This document shows, piece after piece, positions 28,322 to 37,450 of a stretch of 64,000 bases of DNA (position 1 is the stretch's first letter; each line of letters opens with the position of its first letter). The stretch is from Pseudoalteromonas sp. G4 (GTDB lineage Bacteria > Pseudomonadota > Gammaproteobacteria > Enterobacterales > Alteromonadaceae). The stretch spans positions 1-64,000 of the forward strand of contig NZ_JAPEHW010000008.1 in NCBI RefSeq assembly GCF_028875915.1. Reading direction: 5' to 3'. Made by a program: the position numbers and the translations under genes. The notes below the pieces were generated by a model. The model ran no database searches. It was not told the origin of the DNA and worked only from the letters and a program-made list of their open reading frames with translations.

Positions 28322-31300
28322 TTAAGCAGGCTCATCCCACATATATTCGTAAAACTGTTGCAGTATGCTTGATAACTCATCTTCAAAGATGTTCTCAAGC
28401 TTGCGTTTTCCACCACTGCGGCGGTAATTACCTGTTTTAAACGTGGTGTCGTCCAGTACCACTTGTTGTTTAATGCTGGCAGCTAAACGCTCAAGCCAAC
28501 TAAGTTGTGCTTCACTCCAGTTTTTACTGGCCTTTATTTTATCCAGTGCTTTATCGACTCGGGTTTCAAACGGCAGTAATGCATCGCCCATCGCAGCACG
28601 GCGAATATGGCCAATTAAGCGAGCGGCGATGTCTTCATTTTTAGTGGCTTGCCAGGCTTTACGTAGGGTTGATTCATCATAATTTTGCGCATCAAACCAC
28701 TCTTGTAAGTCAAGTAGCGCTTTACGGGTGAGATCACGCGGGCGATTAATGATCACTTCAAGGGCTGTTTGTTGATTTACTGAACTATCAACCAACTTAT
28801 CAAACGACTCAAGGAAGTCTTCAGGTTTTTCGTGATCGCCCCATACATGAGTGACTGAGACTACTTCGTCTGGAATATCAGTAAAAATAGGCATATCACG
28901 CAGTGCGTTGATATTAGTTTTTAGCTGCTCTATACGGCTTACAAAGTTAGGTAAGCTGTTAAGAATTTCAGCGCTTAGCCTTGGCCCTTTTTCTTTTAAT
29001 GTTTTTGGCAAGCTTAAAAAGTCGCAGCCTGCTTTATCGGCTAGTATTTCGTCAAAACGTTTAATATGGCTGTCGATTTCTTTTGAGCGGTCGCGATTAC
29101 ACTGTGCATGGCTAGTAATACGTTGTAGCTTTGCCACTAATTGCTCGTGGCTGTGCTCTGCAAAGCTGCGGCCATCAGCTTCCTTGGTTTGGTAGGTTTC
29201 ATCCGCTGTGATTTCGTTCACTAAAGTTTTAATATCTACCTGAGGGCGCACAACGACTGGGCGCATGGTATCGACACTTTGTAATGTGCTGTATAAGTTA
29301 ACGGCATCAAATATCTTAAAGCTGGTTTTGCCCACTTCAGGGCAAAGGCGTGTTGCGCGGCCTTTCATTTGCTCATAAAGAATACGGCTGCGAACTTTAC
29401 GCATAAAGACCAGGTTACAAATACTTGGAATATCGATACCCGTGGTGAGTAAGTCAACAGTTACCACTATGTTAGGTAAACGCTCTTTTTTGAAGCGGGT
29501 GATATGCGATTGTACTCTTTTACTGTCTTTGTCTGAATCACCGGTTATTTTAATAATGGCGTTGTGTTCAAGCTTAGGGTATTTAGTTTTAAATGCGGTG
29601 CGGAGCTCTTCTACAACAGTATCGGCATGTTCATTATTAACGCAAAATACTAAGGTTTTTTGCTTACTGGTTGGGTCGATATGATTGACCAACTCTTCGC
29701 ACACAACCTTGTTAAAGTTTGTGGAAATTAAACCGCGGTTAAAGTCGGCAACCTCAAAGTTTTGCTCATCTTCTAACGTATCGTTTTGTAGCTCACCCTG
29801 TGGCGTTAGACGCATTACTTCAGTGCCTGCGCCCATTACAACGCCATCGCGCGCCTGTTTGGTTAAAATTTTAACCGGAGGCTCTTGGTCTACTAAGTGA
29901 CCATCAATGACTGCTTTACGGTAGCTATAGCGATAAACAGGCTGCTTTTGTGTGCCACCAAAAATATCCACTGTATGTAGCGCTGGGGTTGCGGTTAGGG
30001 CAATTTTAACGGCGTCGAAATGGTCGATAATACGGCGGTAGGACGAAATAAAATCTTTTGCATCGCGGAACTTCTCTTCACCTTCGGTTTGTTCTTTATC
30101 GAGAATATAACCGCGGTGTGCTTCATCAACGATGATGCAATCGTAACGCCCTACTGGCATCACTTCGTCGCTTTGCAGGGTACGTTTTACTAATGACTGT
30201 ACAGTTGCCACATGGATTTGAGTAGCATCATCTGGAAAACGTTCGGTTAAATCACTGACGTTATAGATGGATTTAAAAGTATCGCCCTTAATGGTGGTAT
30301 CTTCAAACGAATCAAGCGCTTGTTCACCGAGAGACGTTCTATCTACTAAAAACAGTACGCGATTAAAACGCTTAGACTGAATTAAGCGGTACATTAAACC
30401 TATAGCAGTACGGGTTTTGCCAGTACCCGTAGCCATTGCCAGTAAAATGTCTTGTTCGCCACGGGTAACTGCTTGTTCTACAGCTTGAATGGCTTCTTTT
30501 TGATAATAACGCAGGCCTAAATCATCAGTGATTGGGTTTTGTTCAAACCAGTTGTTGTAAACTTGGTTGTCGGCTTCAAGTTTAGCGAGAAGCTCTTCAG
30601 GTCGATGCCACTCTGGCAACGCTTTGGGCATATTCGTATTATGACGAACATCACGATACCAAATACCACTTTTGGTTTTGGCTGCAGCGCGATATTCACG
30701 CCCATTCGCCGAGAAGCAGAATGGAATTTTATAGGGTGTGCTATTTTCATCCTGCCAGGTGGGTAAATACTGTGGCAAGGCTTCATTAACTTGGTCAGCA
30801 TCTAAGTGTGAGAGTGTTTGACGCAGTAAGCCATGATCAAATGTTTTTGAATAGCGATACGCTTCATTCAATTTAGCACTTACATCGGTATTCGCTTTTT
30901 TAGCTTCAATCACACCAACTGGTCGAAGGCCAACAAATAATACGTAATCTGCGAAGCCTTGTTTACCTGTTTCGTCGATGCCTGTTGGCCATTCAGCAAT
31001 TGCCATATTGCGGCCAACTTGTGGCCGCGTGCCTTTAGCATAATTAAGCTCTTGTGTATCTGTATCCCACCCCGCTTTACGCAGCTGAGTATCGATTAGA
31101 TAGCGGGTCTCACTTTCAGATAAGTTTAAGCTGCGTTTGGCCGCTGATTTTCGAATTTCTTCGTGGTAGGCTTTACGCTCTTCTTTGGTTTTAGCTGCAA
31201 GCTCTTGTTCTTTTGCTTTTAATTCAGCCTCGAGCGCTTTGATTCGCGCCTCATTTTGTGCCTGTGTTTCTTCTTGCTTGGACTCTAGTACGGAAATATA

Positions 31301-31840
31301 GCCTTGTAGGCTTATTACTGTATTTTGCTGCTCTTTGAGCTCTTTATCTGTAGTGACTTTTTTGCTTGTTACTTCATCAAGCTTAGTTTTGAGCTCAATC
31401 ACCTCGGCATCCATTACAGGCGCTAAGTCACCTTTTGGCAATACAAATGCAGGGGCTTTGTAATCAAGGTTTTGAGTTACTAATGAGTAGTACCACGCTG
31501 CTAGGCGATGGGCGAATCGCAGCGTCATTTCAGCATCTTCTAAGTCATTGTGATAGTCATGAACAGCTTTATTTCCAACTTTTCGAAGCACATGAAATAC
31601 TTGAATGATATCGTCTTTTATTCCTGGTACACGGGCGAGTTCACGGATAATCTCTATTTGTGTTTCTTTTTGATCAAATTTGAGCGCGTGGGCTAATTTT
31701 TTTGCGATTGTTTCTGCAAAAATACGTAGCTTTGCCATGGTGGTGTTAGGATCGCTTGGGTAATTACGCTCTGCGGCCAGCGCTATTGTGTATAGTTGAT
31801 TATCTATTTCTTTTAGAAATAAGAAGTTAGACTGTTTCAT
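28322..31840 (-). CDS. hsdR: type I restriction endonuclease HsdR (1172 aa)
   Basis: Motor and nuclease subunit, EcoEI-like. In order: a DUF4145-type N-terminus (1-130), a coiled coil (about 155-230), an HsdR_N nuclease domain with a conserved Asp in GFADYVLF and VGVIEAKKA near 312, then SF2 helicase motifs: Walker A MATGTGKTRTA near 467, VDEAHRGY near 568 and LTATPALH. Separate promoter element at 31870-31911. The N-terminal DUF4145 domain also occurs in the neighbouring 529-aa protein. Confidence 0.93.
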   Translation of the reverse strand: MKQSNFLFLKEIDNQLYTIALAAERNYPSDPNTTMAKLRIFAETIAKKLAHALKFDQKETQIEIIRELARVPGIKDDIIQVFHVLRKVGNKAVHDYHNDLEDAEMTLRFAHRLAAWYYSLVTQNLDYKAPAFVLPKGDLAPVMDAEVIELKTKLDEVTSKKVTTDKELKEQQNTVISLQGYISVLESKQEETQAQNEARIKALEAELKAKEQELAAKTKEERKAYHEEIRKSAAKRSLNLSESETRYLIDTQLRKAGWDTDTQELNYAKGTRPQVGRNMAIAEWPTGIDETGKQGFADYVLFVGLRPVGVIEAKKANTDVSAKLNEAYRYSKTFDHGLLRQTLSHLDADQVNEALPQYLPTWQDENSTPYKIPFCFSANGREYRAAAKTKSGIWYRDVRHNTNMPKALPEWHRPEELLAKLEADNQVYNNWFEQNPITDDLGLRYYQKEAIQAVEQAVTRGEQDILLAMATGTGKTRTAIGLMYRLIQSKRFNRVLFLVDRTSLGEQALDSFEDTTIKGDTFKSIYNVSDLTERFPDDATQIHVATVQSLVKRTLQSDEVMPVGRYDCIIVDEAHRGYILDKEQTEGEEKFRDAKDFISSYRRIIDHFDAVKIALTATPALHTVDIFGGTQKQPVYRYSYRKAVIDGHLVDQEPPVKILTKQARDGVVMGAGTEVMRLTPQGELQNDTLEDEQNFEVADFNRGLISTNFNKVVCEELVNHIDPTSKQKTLVFCVNNEHADTVVEELRTAFKTKYPKLEHNAIIKITGDSDKDSKRVQSHITRFKKERLPNIVVTVDLLTTGIDIPSICNLVFMRKVRSRILYEQMKGRATRLCPEVGKTSFKIFDAVNLYSTLQSVDTMRPVVVRPQVDIKTLVNEITADETYQTKEADGRSFAEHSHEQLVAKLQRITSHAQCNRDRSKEIDSHIKRFDEILADKAGCDFLSLPKTLKEKGPRLSAEILNSLPNFVSRIEQLKTNINALRDMPIFTDIPDEVVSVTHVWGDHEKPEDFLESFDKLVDSSVNQQTALEVIINRPRDLTRKALLDLQEWFDAQNYDESTLRKAWQATKNEDIAARLIGHIRRAAMGDALLPFETRVDKALDKIKASKNWSEAQLSWLERLAASIKQQVVLDDTTFKTGNYRRSGGKRKLENIFEDELSSILQQFYEYMWDEPA

Positions 31841-31869
31841 TCTGTATTCCTTTTCTAAGCACCTAGCTA

Positions 31870-31911
31870 ATTTTAGGTGTTACTTACGCCTTTTTTATTT
31901 TTACAAGCTTG
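31870..31911 (-). promoter_or_regulatory. CAAGCTTG-type promoter, copy D (before hsdR)
   Basis: Palindrome CAAGCTTG at 31904-31911, 28 nt, then TAAAAT (31875-31870) on the minus strand. Its centre is 67.5 nt from the hsdR ATG. It lies between the CARF gene and hsdR, so hsdRMS can be expressed independently of the CARF gene. Confidence 0.65.
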
Positions 31912-31919
31912 CGTGTTAA

Positions 31920-33065
31920 TTACTCTATTTCATTTACTTTGATGCGGTTAGTAAATGCCGCGACGAAATAGTGAGTATTATTGTCTTGCTTAACTGAATC
32001 TATACTGATTTTTTCAGCTAGTTCCATTGTAAGTCGGTTACTTATTTTTTTGTTGATTTGACTGCGTGTTTGTTGCACAAAGTCACGTTCCATAGGTATT
32101 AAATTTTTATGCTCACCATCGCGGAACTCTTCAGGCTCTAGCCCATATTTGGTGTAAACACGAGAGTCACTACCATGTTGACTAAAGTGCGTTAAAAATG
32201 CGATTACATGCTCTGTTGTATCTTCAAAAGTGCGATCAATCACTAAGCCTTTCTCATCAGCTTTTGAGTGTTCAAGTATCCACAGGTAAAAAGCAAACTC
32301 TTTGGCAGAGAGTTTAATTTCAACCCCAGCAAATTTTAGTTCTCTGGCTTTTTTGTTGATAGTGAGCTCTAGCTCTTTGTTATGTGCTGAGTTTAGACTG
32401 GCAACGGTTTGGCTAAACGATGCATTTTCCATGGTATTAACCAAAGTTTGATCAATCGATTTACGCATTCGCACAAACGGGATTTCAGCCAAGGTTACAA
32501 CGGCATTTTGACAATCAATCGAGCTATTGTTTTTGCCTTCAATAATGTGCTGATAAGGGGTTGGGTAATAAAAGTCTGAAACAAATTCAAACTCGTCATT
32601 TACAAACACATGGCTTAAGCTATCTTGCTCGCGGCCAAGCAGTGACATGGCATAACCCAAATAAAATGCCATGGTTTTACGACCGCCGGCAATGGATGCG
32701 TGAATGCTTAGGGTATTATCACTTGTAAGTTCAAACACTTTACGGGTGATAAAGTCAGCCATAAAGGTTTGCTCTTGCTCTGTTTTTGCATCAAGTATTG
32801 GGTTGCCTGTATCGTCTTCAATTAACCAAATATTGTTTTCGTTGAAGGTAATTTTAGGTAATTGGTAATCGTCAATTAGCTTTTGCCAGTAGCCTTGTGT
32901 AAATAAGCCATTTACCAACATATCTTTGGTATTTTGTGTAGTGATTACAAACACTTCTTCAGGCAGTTGTTTGCCTTGCTGATTTAACGCGAAGATGGTC
33001 TCGGTTAATACTTGCGGGCTTGCACCAGTTACGATGAGTAATATGTGTTTCGTTGTCTGACTCAT
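31920..33065 (-). CDS. orphan CARF protein, Csm6/NE0113 family (381 aa)
   Basis: N-terminal CARF Rossmann domain: LLIVTGASPQVLTETIFAL (9-27), VFVITT (38-43) and SIAGGRKTM (124-132), which is the diagnostic ligand-loop motif of the CRISPR-associated NE0113 family (PF09623/TIGR02584), then FYYPTP. The C-terminal half is helical. The family is expected to bind or cleave cyclic oligoadenylate made by type III CRISPR complexes. No cas gene or CRISPR array is visible in this window, so its signal source is unknown. ATG at 33065 with AGGAAG upstream. It follows the DUF4145 gene by 124 nt in the same direction. Confidence 0.8.
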   Translation of the reverse strand: MSQTTKHILLIVTGASPQVLTETIFALNQQGKQLPEEVFVITTQNTKDMLVNGLFTQGYWQKLIDDYQLPKITFNENNIWLIEDDTGNPILDAKTEQEQTFMADFITRKVFELTSDNTLSIHASIAGGRKTMAFYLGYAMSLLGREQDSLSHVFVNDEFEFVSDFYYPTPYQHIIEGKNNSSIDCQNAVVTLAEIPFVRMRKSIDQTLVNTMENASFSQTVASLNSAHNKELELTINKKARELKFAGVEIKLSAKEFAFYLWILEHSKADEKGLVIDRTFEDTTEHVIAFLTHFSQHGSDSRVYTKYGLEPEEFRDGEHKNLIPMERDFVQQTRSQINKKISNRLTMELAEKISIDSVKQDNNTHYFVAAFTNRIKVNEIE

Positions 33066-33189
33066 GGGGCTTCCTTGTCATACTTTGAAACACATATTAC
33101 CTGATAAAAATTATTGAATAAATAACACGTTATAACAAAAGAGCTTATGATTCATGTTGCTATAACTTTTTGGGTACAAAATAAGGTAT

Positions 33190-34779
33190 TTATTTCTTTT
33201 TTGCTTTACGCGCTTTCTTTTTAGCTTGTTTTTGTTTTTTGCGATCTGGCTGTTTGAACTGGGTGCGTGTTGTGACATAGCTGTTGTCGCGCATAAGCTG
33301 TTTACCCTTTGGTAATGCCAAAAATTCTACTGCGTTTTGGCAGCCTTCACTTGCTGCTTCACGAATAAGTGTTTTTAAGGCATAGGGCGATTTTACTGTG
33401 CCGCGCGCTTGTAGCTCTTGCCAAATAAGCATGGCCAAATCAAACTTGTGCTGTGCTTTTTCAACGTTGCACTGCGTTTTTGCTACAACTTGGTTACCAA
33501 TTTTAATAGCCAACTTACGCTGCGATTCGTGCATTCTTAACACTTCAAACAGCTCTTTATTAAAGTTGAACCAGCTAGGTAGTTGGCTGTAACTTTCAGC
33601 TAATGTAGCAAGCGCCTTTTCTTGCTCTGGTGTTTTGTTCCAATAACCAAAGTAATCACAATATGCTTGCAGGCAATCAATGCCTTTTGCACGCCTTGCT
33701 TTGGCTTCAATTAATGCGCTGCGTGCACGTTTTTGCGCCAGCTCATCTGCTTGATTTAAAAGCCACGCTTTAAGTTTTAAGCCCGCATCAACGGTAAACG
33801 AGTTTGGCTCTTTATGTGTGATGCCTTTTTCAAGCCAGTAGTTAAATTGCAGTGTATCTTTCGATTTGAAGCGATCTTGTAAGTCAGTTATGGCTTCAAA
33901 ATGGCCAAGTTCGGCTGCTTTTTCTACATGTTGCCAAGCGCGGTTATTTTGCCCTTTTTTATTAATGTAAAGAGCGAATTCGTAATGGGCTTCGCCACTC
34001 TCACATTCTTTTATGGCCGCTTTATAACACGTTTCTGCGTTGTGGTGTTCGCATGGTTGCAGCCACTTTAGCTGATAAGCTTTGGCATAAAGTAATGCTG
34101 TGCCTTGTGCATTGCACAGTGCTGAACGTGATAACCAGTATTCTAAATCACGCTTAAGCGTTTTAACCTGGTTGCGTGTTAAATCTTCAACGAGCTCTTT
34201 ACTTTTATAATGCTCTAACTGAGAAAGTGCTTGCTTTGCTAGTGCATAATTGGCTTCTTTATTGCCGTTAAGAGCAAGCTCTACGTTCTTAATCTCATCA
34301 ATATGTGTGGGCGCTTGCCAACTGGTTTTTTCACCCTTTTCACCACAAATATTAAAAATAAGAAAACTTGCTAGCTCATACACCGCCTGCATGGTGTTAT
34401 TTACTTGTTTTTGACTTGCTTGTGCACGGCCAAACCACTCGTTAGTTAATGAACAATATGCATGTACACCTAAATTCGCGTTAAGGCGAATTAGTTCAAG
34501 CTCATCAATAATGTATGGTGGTACATTGGTTACACTTTGTAATTGCTTAATTTTATTAGTAAGTTCAGTATTACAGTCCAATTTCACGCCAACTTTTTCG
34601 GCAAAGATATGGCACCACACTTCAGCAAACAAGCGTGCTTTTAATAACGCACAGCTGTGATCTTGTGAATAGAAACGATCCATATCCATCGCTAGGCGAT
34701 AAAGCTCTGGATACCAGTGCTGTAAAAATGAAAAGTTGTCTGTAGTTGTGTGTTCAATAATAGGTTGTACGTTAGTCAT
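33190..34779 (-). CDS. DUF4145-like protein with helical repeats (529 aa)
   Basis: Residues about 14-150 resemble the DUF4145 N-terminal domain of HsdR (FLQHWYPELYRLAM ... LKARLFAEVWCHIFAEK), a helical domain frequent in restriction and toxin proteins. Residues about 170-470 form helical pairs of TPR/Sel1 type (CESGEAHYEFALYINKKG, WQHVEKAAELGHFEAI). The C-terminus is a lysine-rich tail that may bind nucleic acid. No nuclease motif is seen. It has its own CAAGCTTG promoter and probably drives the CARF gene as well. Confidence 0.65.
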   Translation of the reverse strand: MTNVQPIIEHTTTDNFSFLQHWYPELYRLAMDMDRFYSQDHSCALLKARLFAEVWCHIFAEKVGVKLDCNTELTNKIKQLQSVTNVPPYIIDELELIRLNANLGVHAYCSLTNEWFGRAQASQKQVNNTMQAVYELASFLIFNICGEKGEKTSWQAPTHIDEIKNVELALNGNKEANYALAKQALSQLEHYKSKELVEDLTRNQVKTLKRDLEYWLSRSALCNAQGTALLYAKAYQLKWLQPCEHHNAETCYKAAIKECESGEAHYEFALYINKKGQNNRAWQHVEKAAELGHFEAITDLQDRFKSKDTLQFNYWLEKGITHKEPNSFTVDAGLKLKAWLLNQADELAQKRARSALIEAKARRAKGIDCLQAYCDYFGYWNKTPEQEKALATLAESYSQLPSWFNFNKELFEVLRMHESQRKLAIKIGNQVVAKTQCNVEKAQHKFDLAMLIWQELQARGTVKSPYALKTLIREAASEGCQNAVEFLALPKGKQLMRDNSYVTTRTQFKQPDRKKQKQAKKKARKAKKK

Positions 34780-34807
34780 AAAAAATCCTTAAATAATTTG
34801 GATTTTT

Positions 34808-34849
34808 AGACTAACGCAGATGGTTTTTAATAAGAGTTTTGCAAGCTTG
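34808..34849 (-). promoter_or_regulatory. CAAGCTTG-type promoter, copy E (before the DUF4145 gene)
   Basis: GCAAGCTTGC palindrome (core 34842-34849), 28 nt, then TAGTCT (34813-34808) on the minus strand. Its centre is 66.5 nt from the ATG. Confidence 0.6.
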
Positions 34850-34878
34850 CGAAGTTAGAGAGTCATTTTTATAGCTAT

Positions 34879-35232
34879 TTATGAGAAGTCGTTAGTAACA
34901 AATATCCATTCAGGGTTCTTGCCTCGGCCTTCTTGACTTACTGTTCTAATTTCAAAATCGCCCGTTTTAATTAGATCTTCACGAACTGACGTTACTGCTT
35001 GCTTAATATCAGGATATTTAACAAAATTAGTTCGCAAAAAATAATCTAAACTAACCTCTAAGCCATTCTCTTTAAGTTCAGCTAATGTACAATTTCGGGC
35101 AGCAATAGCTACCCCCTTTTCATTTAGACTTAACAAATATCGTTTTAATGCATCACTCCAAAAACCATCATTGTGTTTACCTAAGTTATTTTCGCCTTGA
35201 CTATAAGGTAGTTGAATATATGTATTTGCCAT
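34879..35232 (-). CDS. hypothetical protein downstream of the WYL regulator (117 aa)
   Basis: Not recognised. Small, soluble, with a mid-section that could be a helical DNA-binding fold (ALKRYLLSLNEKGVAIAARN). It lies 15 nt after the WYL regulator gene in the same operon, so it should share its autoregulation. It may modify the regulator or act with the neighbouring nuclease genes. Confidence 0.65.
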   Translation of the reverse strand: MANTYIQLPYSQGENNLGKHNDGFWSDALKRYLLSLNEKGVAIAARNCTLAELKENGLEVSLDYFLRTNFVKYPDIKQAVTSVREDLIKTGDFEIRTVSQEGRGKNPEWIFVTNDFS

Positions 35233-35247
35233 GAATTTTCCTTGGGT

Positions 35248-36396
35248 TTAATTTTTGCTTTTTGTCGCCATAATTTCCGGACTATTAGCGATAATTTCTA
35301 AGTGTGAATCTTTATTTTGATACATTTCTACCAGTTGCTTCGCCCTTCTTGCAAGTTCTTCTTTTAAAAAGGCAGGCTCCTCAACAACTATCGAGTCGCT
35401 AAACATGCCCAAAAAATTTGCAAAGAAAAATAGGTCTGCTCCCTCAAAATTAAAGTGTTTTGGAAATGTTATCTGTGATTCTAATACCCAGCAATTTTGA
35501 TGCGATGTGGGCGAAAACCTAGTGCTATCGCCCAAGTGAATTGATTCGAAGTAATGCTTAACCCATGTATGACAAATTGCCTTAAAGTAATGCTTTTCTT
35601 GATAATCACCATCGTCAACACTTTGAAATGTTATCTTGGACTTTTTGATATTAGTCAAACGCCTTATTTCAAAGAATTTTAACGCACCAGCATTATGCTC
35701 ATAAGCCAATACCGTTATTTGATTGTTCAGTAAAACAATGCGTTGTGGTGAAAGTAGTAATTTGCCGTCACCGTTATCAAACTTTGAGTGAATTGATGTA
35801 TAGCTTGCTGTAAAACAGGACTCTTCAAACGTAAATGCAAAAATACTTTGCCACTTTTCTAACTCATTGGCTGTGAAACTTTCTTGATTTAACTTGCTAA
35901 AAGAATCATAGCCCATTGGGTTAAAATCTAATTTGTTTAGGTACTTGTTTGACTTAGTTTTGCTGATTACTTCATTCGCTTTTATAAAGTCTGTCGTAAG
36001 ACTTTTATAGATATGTGGTGGAATTAATGTAGATAAATATTCTTCAATAAATTGAAAGGCAAAAGCTCTTGCTTCAGACATGCTAAATGCTTCAATAGCA
36101 TCCGTTTTACTTTCAATTGATGACCAATAATATTGACGTGGCGACTTACCTTCACCTAAAACTTGTAAACCACTTTTATCATCCGACAAATAGCTCGTGA
36201 TTATACGATAAATATCTTTTTTAAAAGCTTCTGAAGATTGCCGAGGACGTTGGTAATGGGATAAGTGCTCTTTAATTAATGTGCTTAGTTTAATTTTTTG
36301 ATTTTTACCTACACCAATCGCATTTAGCAATGTGGCTGTTAAATCTGTTTTTTCTGATAAAACTCGACGTTTTTCACTTTTACTGATTTGTATCAT
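35248..36396 (-). CDS. WYL-domain transcription regulator (382 aa)
   Basis: The N-terminal region (about 15-95) looks like a winged helix (KIKLSTLIKEHLSHYQRPRQ). Residues about 205-255 match a WYL domain (LLLSPQRIVLLNNQITVLAYE ... FFEIRRLTNI), a ligand- or nucleic-acid-sensing fold common in defence-island regulators such as BrxR/CapW. The C-terminal part (EEPAFLKEELARRAKQLVEMY) matches the usual WCX extension. It lies divergently to the 99-aa gene, and the shared gap holds a GGAC-N7-GTCC palindrome only 17 nt from its own start, which suggests autorepression. Confidence 0.75.
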   Translation of the reverse strand: MIQISKSEKRRVLSEKTDLTATLLNAIGVGKNQKIKLSTLIKEHLSHYQRPRQSSEAFKKDIYRIITSYLSDDKSGLQVLGEGKSPRQYYWSSIESKTDAIEAFSMSEARAFAFQFIEEYLSTLIPPHIYKSLTTDFIKANEVISKTKSNKYLNKLDFNPMGYDSFSKLNQESFTANELEKWQSIFAFTFEESCFTASYTSIHSKFDNGDGKLLLSPQRIVLLNNQITVLAYEHNAGALKFFEIRRLTNIKKSKITFQSVDDGDYQEKHYFKAICHTWVKHYFESIHLGDSTRFSPTSHQNCWVLESQITFPKHFNFEGADLFFFANFLGMFSDSIVVEEPAFLKEELARRAKQLVEMYQNKDSHLEIIANSPEIMATKSKN

Positions 36397-36413
36397 CTAA
36401 GTATCAAGTAATG

Positions 36414-36428
36414 GGACTAATTAAGTCC
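36414..36428. promoter_or_regulatory. operator 1 of the WYL regulon (GGAC-N7-GTCC)
   Basis: GGACTAATTAAGTCC, a near-perfect palindrome between the WYL gene and the 99-aa gene. It ends 46 nt before the 99-aa start, and TAATAT (36440-36445) follows 11 nt later as a possible -10 hexamer. Confidence 0.65.
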
Positions 36429-36474
36429 TACTTTAAGTTTAATATGCTTCCTCGTCAATCATGGAGGTTTTATA

Positions 36475-36774
36475 ATGTTATCAACCGAACTATATGAAAT
36501 ACTGTCGCTTTTCACTAATGATATGTGTTATGAAGATGCATCTATCGCAGTTGAAATCAGTGAACTTCTAACAAATATAAATAAACCCAATCCTCAACTA
36601 ACCGAGAAACAGTGGTATGTACTTTCCCATTTGCTTGTTGCAGTAATTGAATTATTACAAAAAAGCAGTCTATTAACTGAAAACTCTGAACAACTGACAT
36701 TCATAGAAAATACTTTGCTTGATGCTCAGAGGTTATCTCAGTTAATTGCTCTCAATACTTCACCTGATCATTAA
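36475..36774 (+). CDS. hypothetical protein (99 aa), WYL regulon
   Basis: Not recognised. All-helical acidic protein. ATG at 36475 with GGAGG 7 nt upstream. Divergent from the WYL regulator, with a shared operator. No cysteines, signal peptide or membrane segment. Confidence 0.65.
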   Translation: MLSTELYEILSLFTNDMCYEDASIAVEISELLTNINKPNPQLTEKQWYVLSHLLVAVIELLQKSSLLTENSEQLTFIENTLLDAQRLSQLIALNTSPDH

Positions 36775-36901
36775 AGAGCTGTTTTAAATTATAAGTGGCG
36801 ACAGATTAGGCTTTAAAAGGGTTAGCATCAATTCAAACTTTCATAGTCAGCTTTAATTAATGACCAAATCAGACAATTCACTAAATTAAATACAAAAAGT
36901 A

Positions 36902-36916
36902 AGACTTAGAACGTCC
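36902..36916. promoter_or_regulatory. operator 2 of the WYL regulon (AGAC-N7-GTCC)
   Basis: AGACTTAGAACGTCC, one mismatch from the GGAC-N7-GTCC pattern, ending 44 nt before the ATG at 36961. TATATT (36928-36933) follows 11 nt later as a possible -10 hexamer. Confidence 0.5.
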
Positions 36917-36960
36917 TAGGAAAATTTATATTTTCACTTTCAATTAAATAGGAGTTGATA

Positions 36961-37428
36961 ATGAGTTACTTACCCAAAACACAATTACCAAACATTGAAG
37001 ATTTAAATAAACCTCGCCCAAATTTAGAGGATCTACTTGCATCAAGGCCAGAGCAGTATCGTGTGCGAAAAGATTACTGGTTTGATGCCTTGATGTGCGT
37101 TTTATTTACTTACGCAACTATACTCGTCGGTGTAATGTATTTTAACAAGGTATTGAACTTAGAACTTTTTGTTCTAACAATTCTCATTTCCTACCCATCA
37201 TTGTATTTATTCTTCTTTCTTAGAACAGAGCGAAGAGATTACGAATTAAAAGTGAAATGGGTCACCATCATGTACATGCCTGATAAAATGAAAAAAGAAT
37301 ATTTAATGATGTTAAGAGCGCGCAAAGAAGGTATTTTCAGTGGCGTTTTTCGCATCGTAATTTGCATAATCGCATCACCTATTGTCATCATTGTATTTAA
37401 TAAATTACTTTCAAATAATAAACATTAA
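36961..37428 (+). CDS. small inner-membrane protein (155 aa), WYL regulon
   Basis: Soluble proline-rich N-terminus (to about 40), then membrane segments near 43-63, 67-90 and 127-150, with a basic cytoplasmic loop between the second and third. Function unknown; small multi-span proteins in defence operons are often membrane effectors. I chose the ATG at 36961, which has TAGGAG 6 nt upstream, over a TTG six bases earlier. Confidence 0.65.
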   Translation: MSYLPKTQLPNIEDLNKPRPNLEDLLASRPEQYRVRKDYWFDALMCVLFTYATILVGVMYFNKVLNLELFVLTILISYPSLYLFFFLRTERRDYELKVKWVTIMYMPDKMKKEYLMMLRARKEGIFSGVFRIVICIIASPIVIIVFNKLLSNNKH

Positions 37429-37446
37429 AGGAGCTACTGCTCCTTT
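37427..37446. terminator. hairpin between convergent small genes
   Basis: AAAGGAGC and GCTCCTTT form an 8-bp stem with a 4-nt loop between the 155-aa and 113-aa genes. The T run is weak on both strands, so it is a modest terminator at best. Confidence 0.5.
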
Positions 37447-37450
37447 ACAT

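Noticed and set aside
28396-28403. CAAGCTTG inside hsdR
   Set aside because: It is within a conserved coding sequence and not upstream of an operon head, so it is probably chance.
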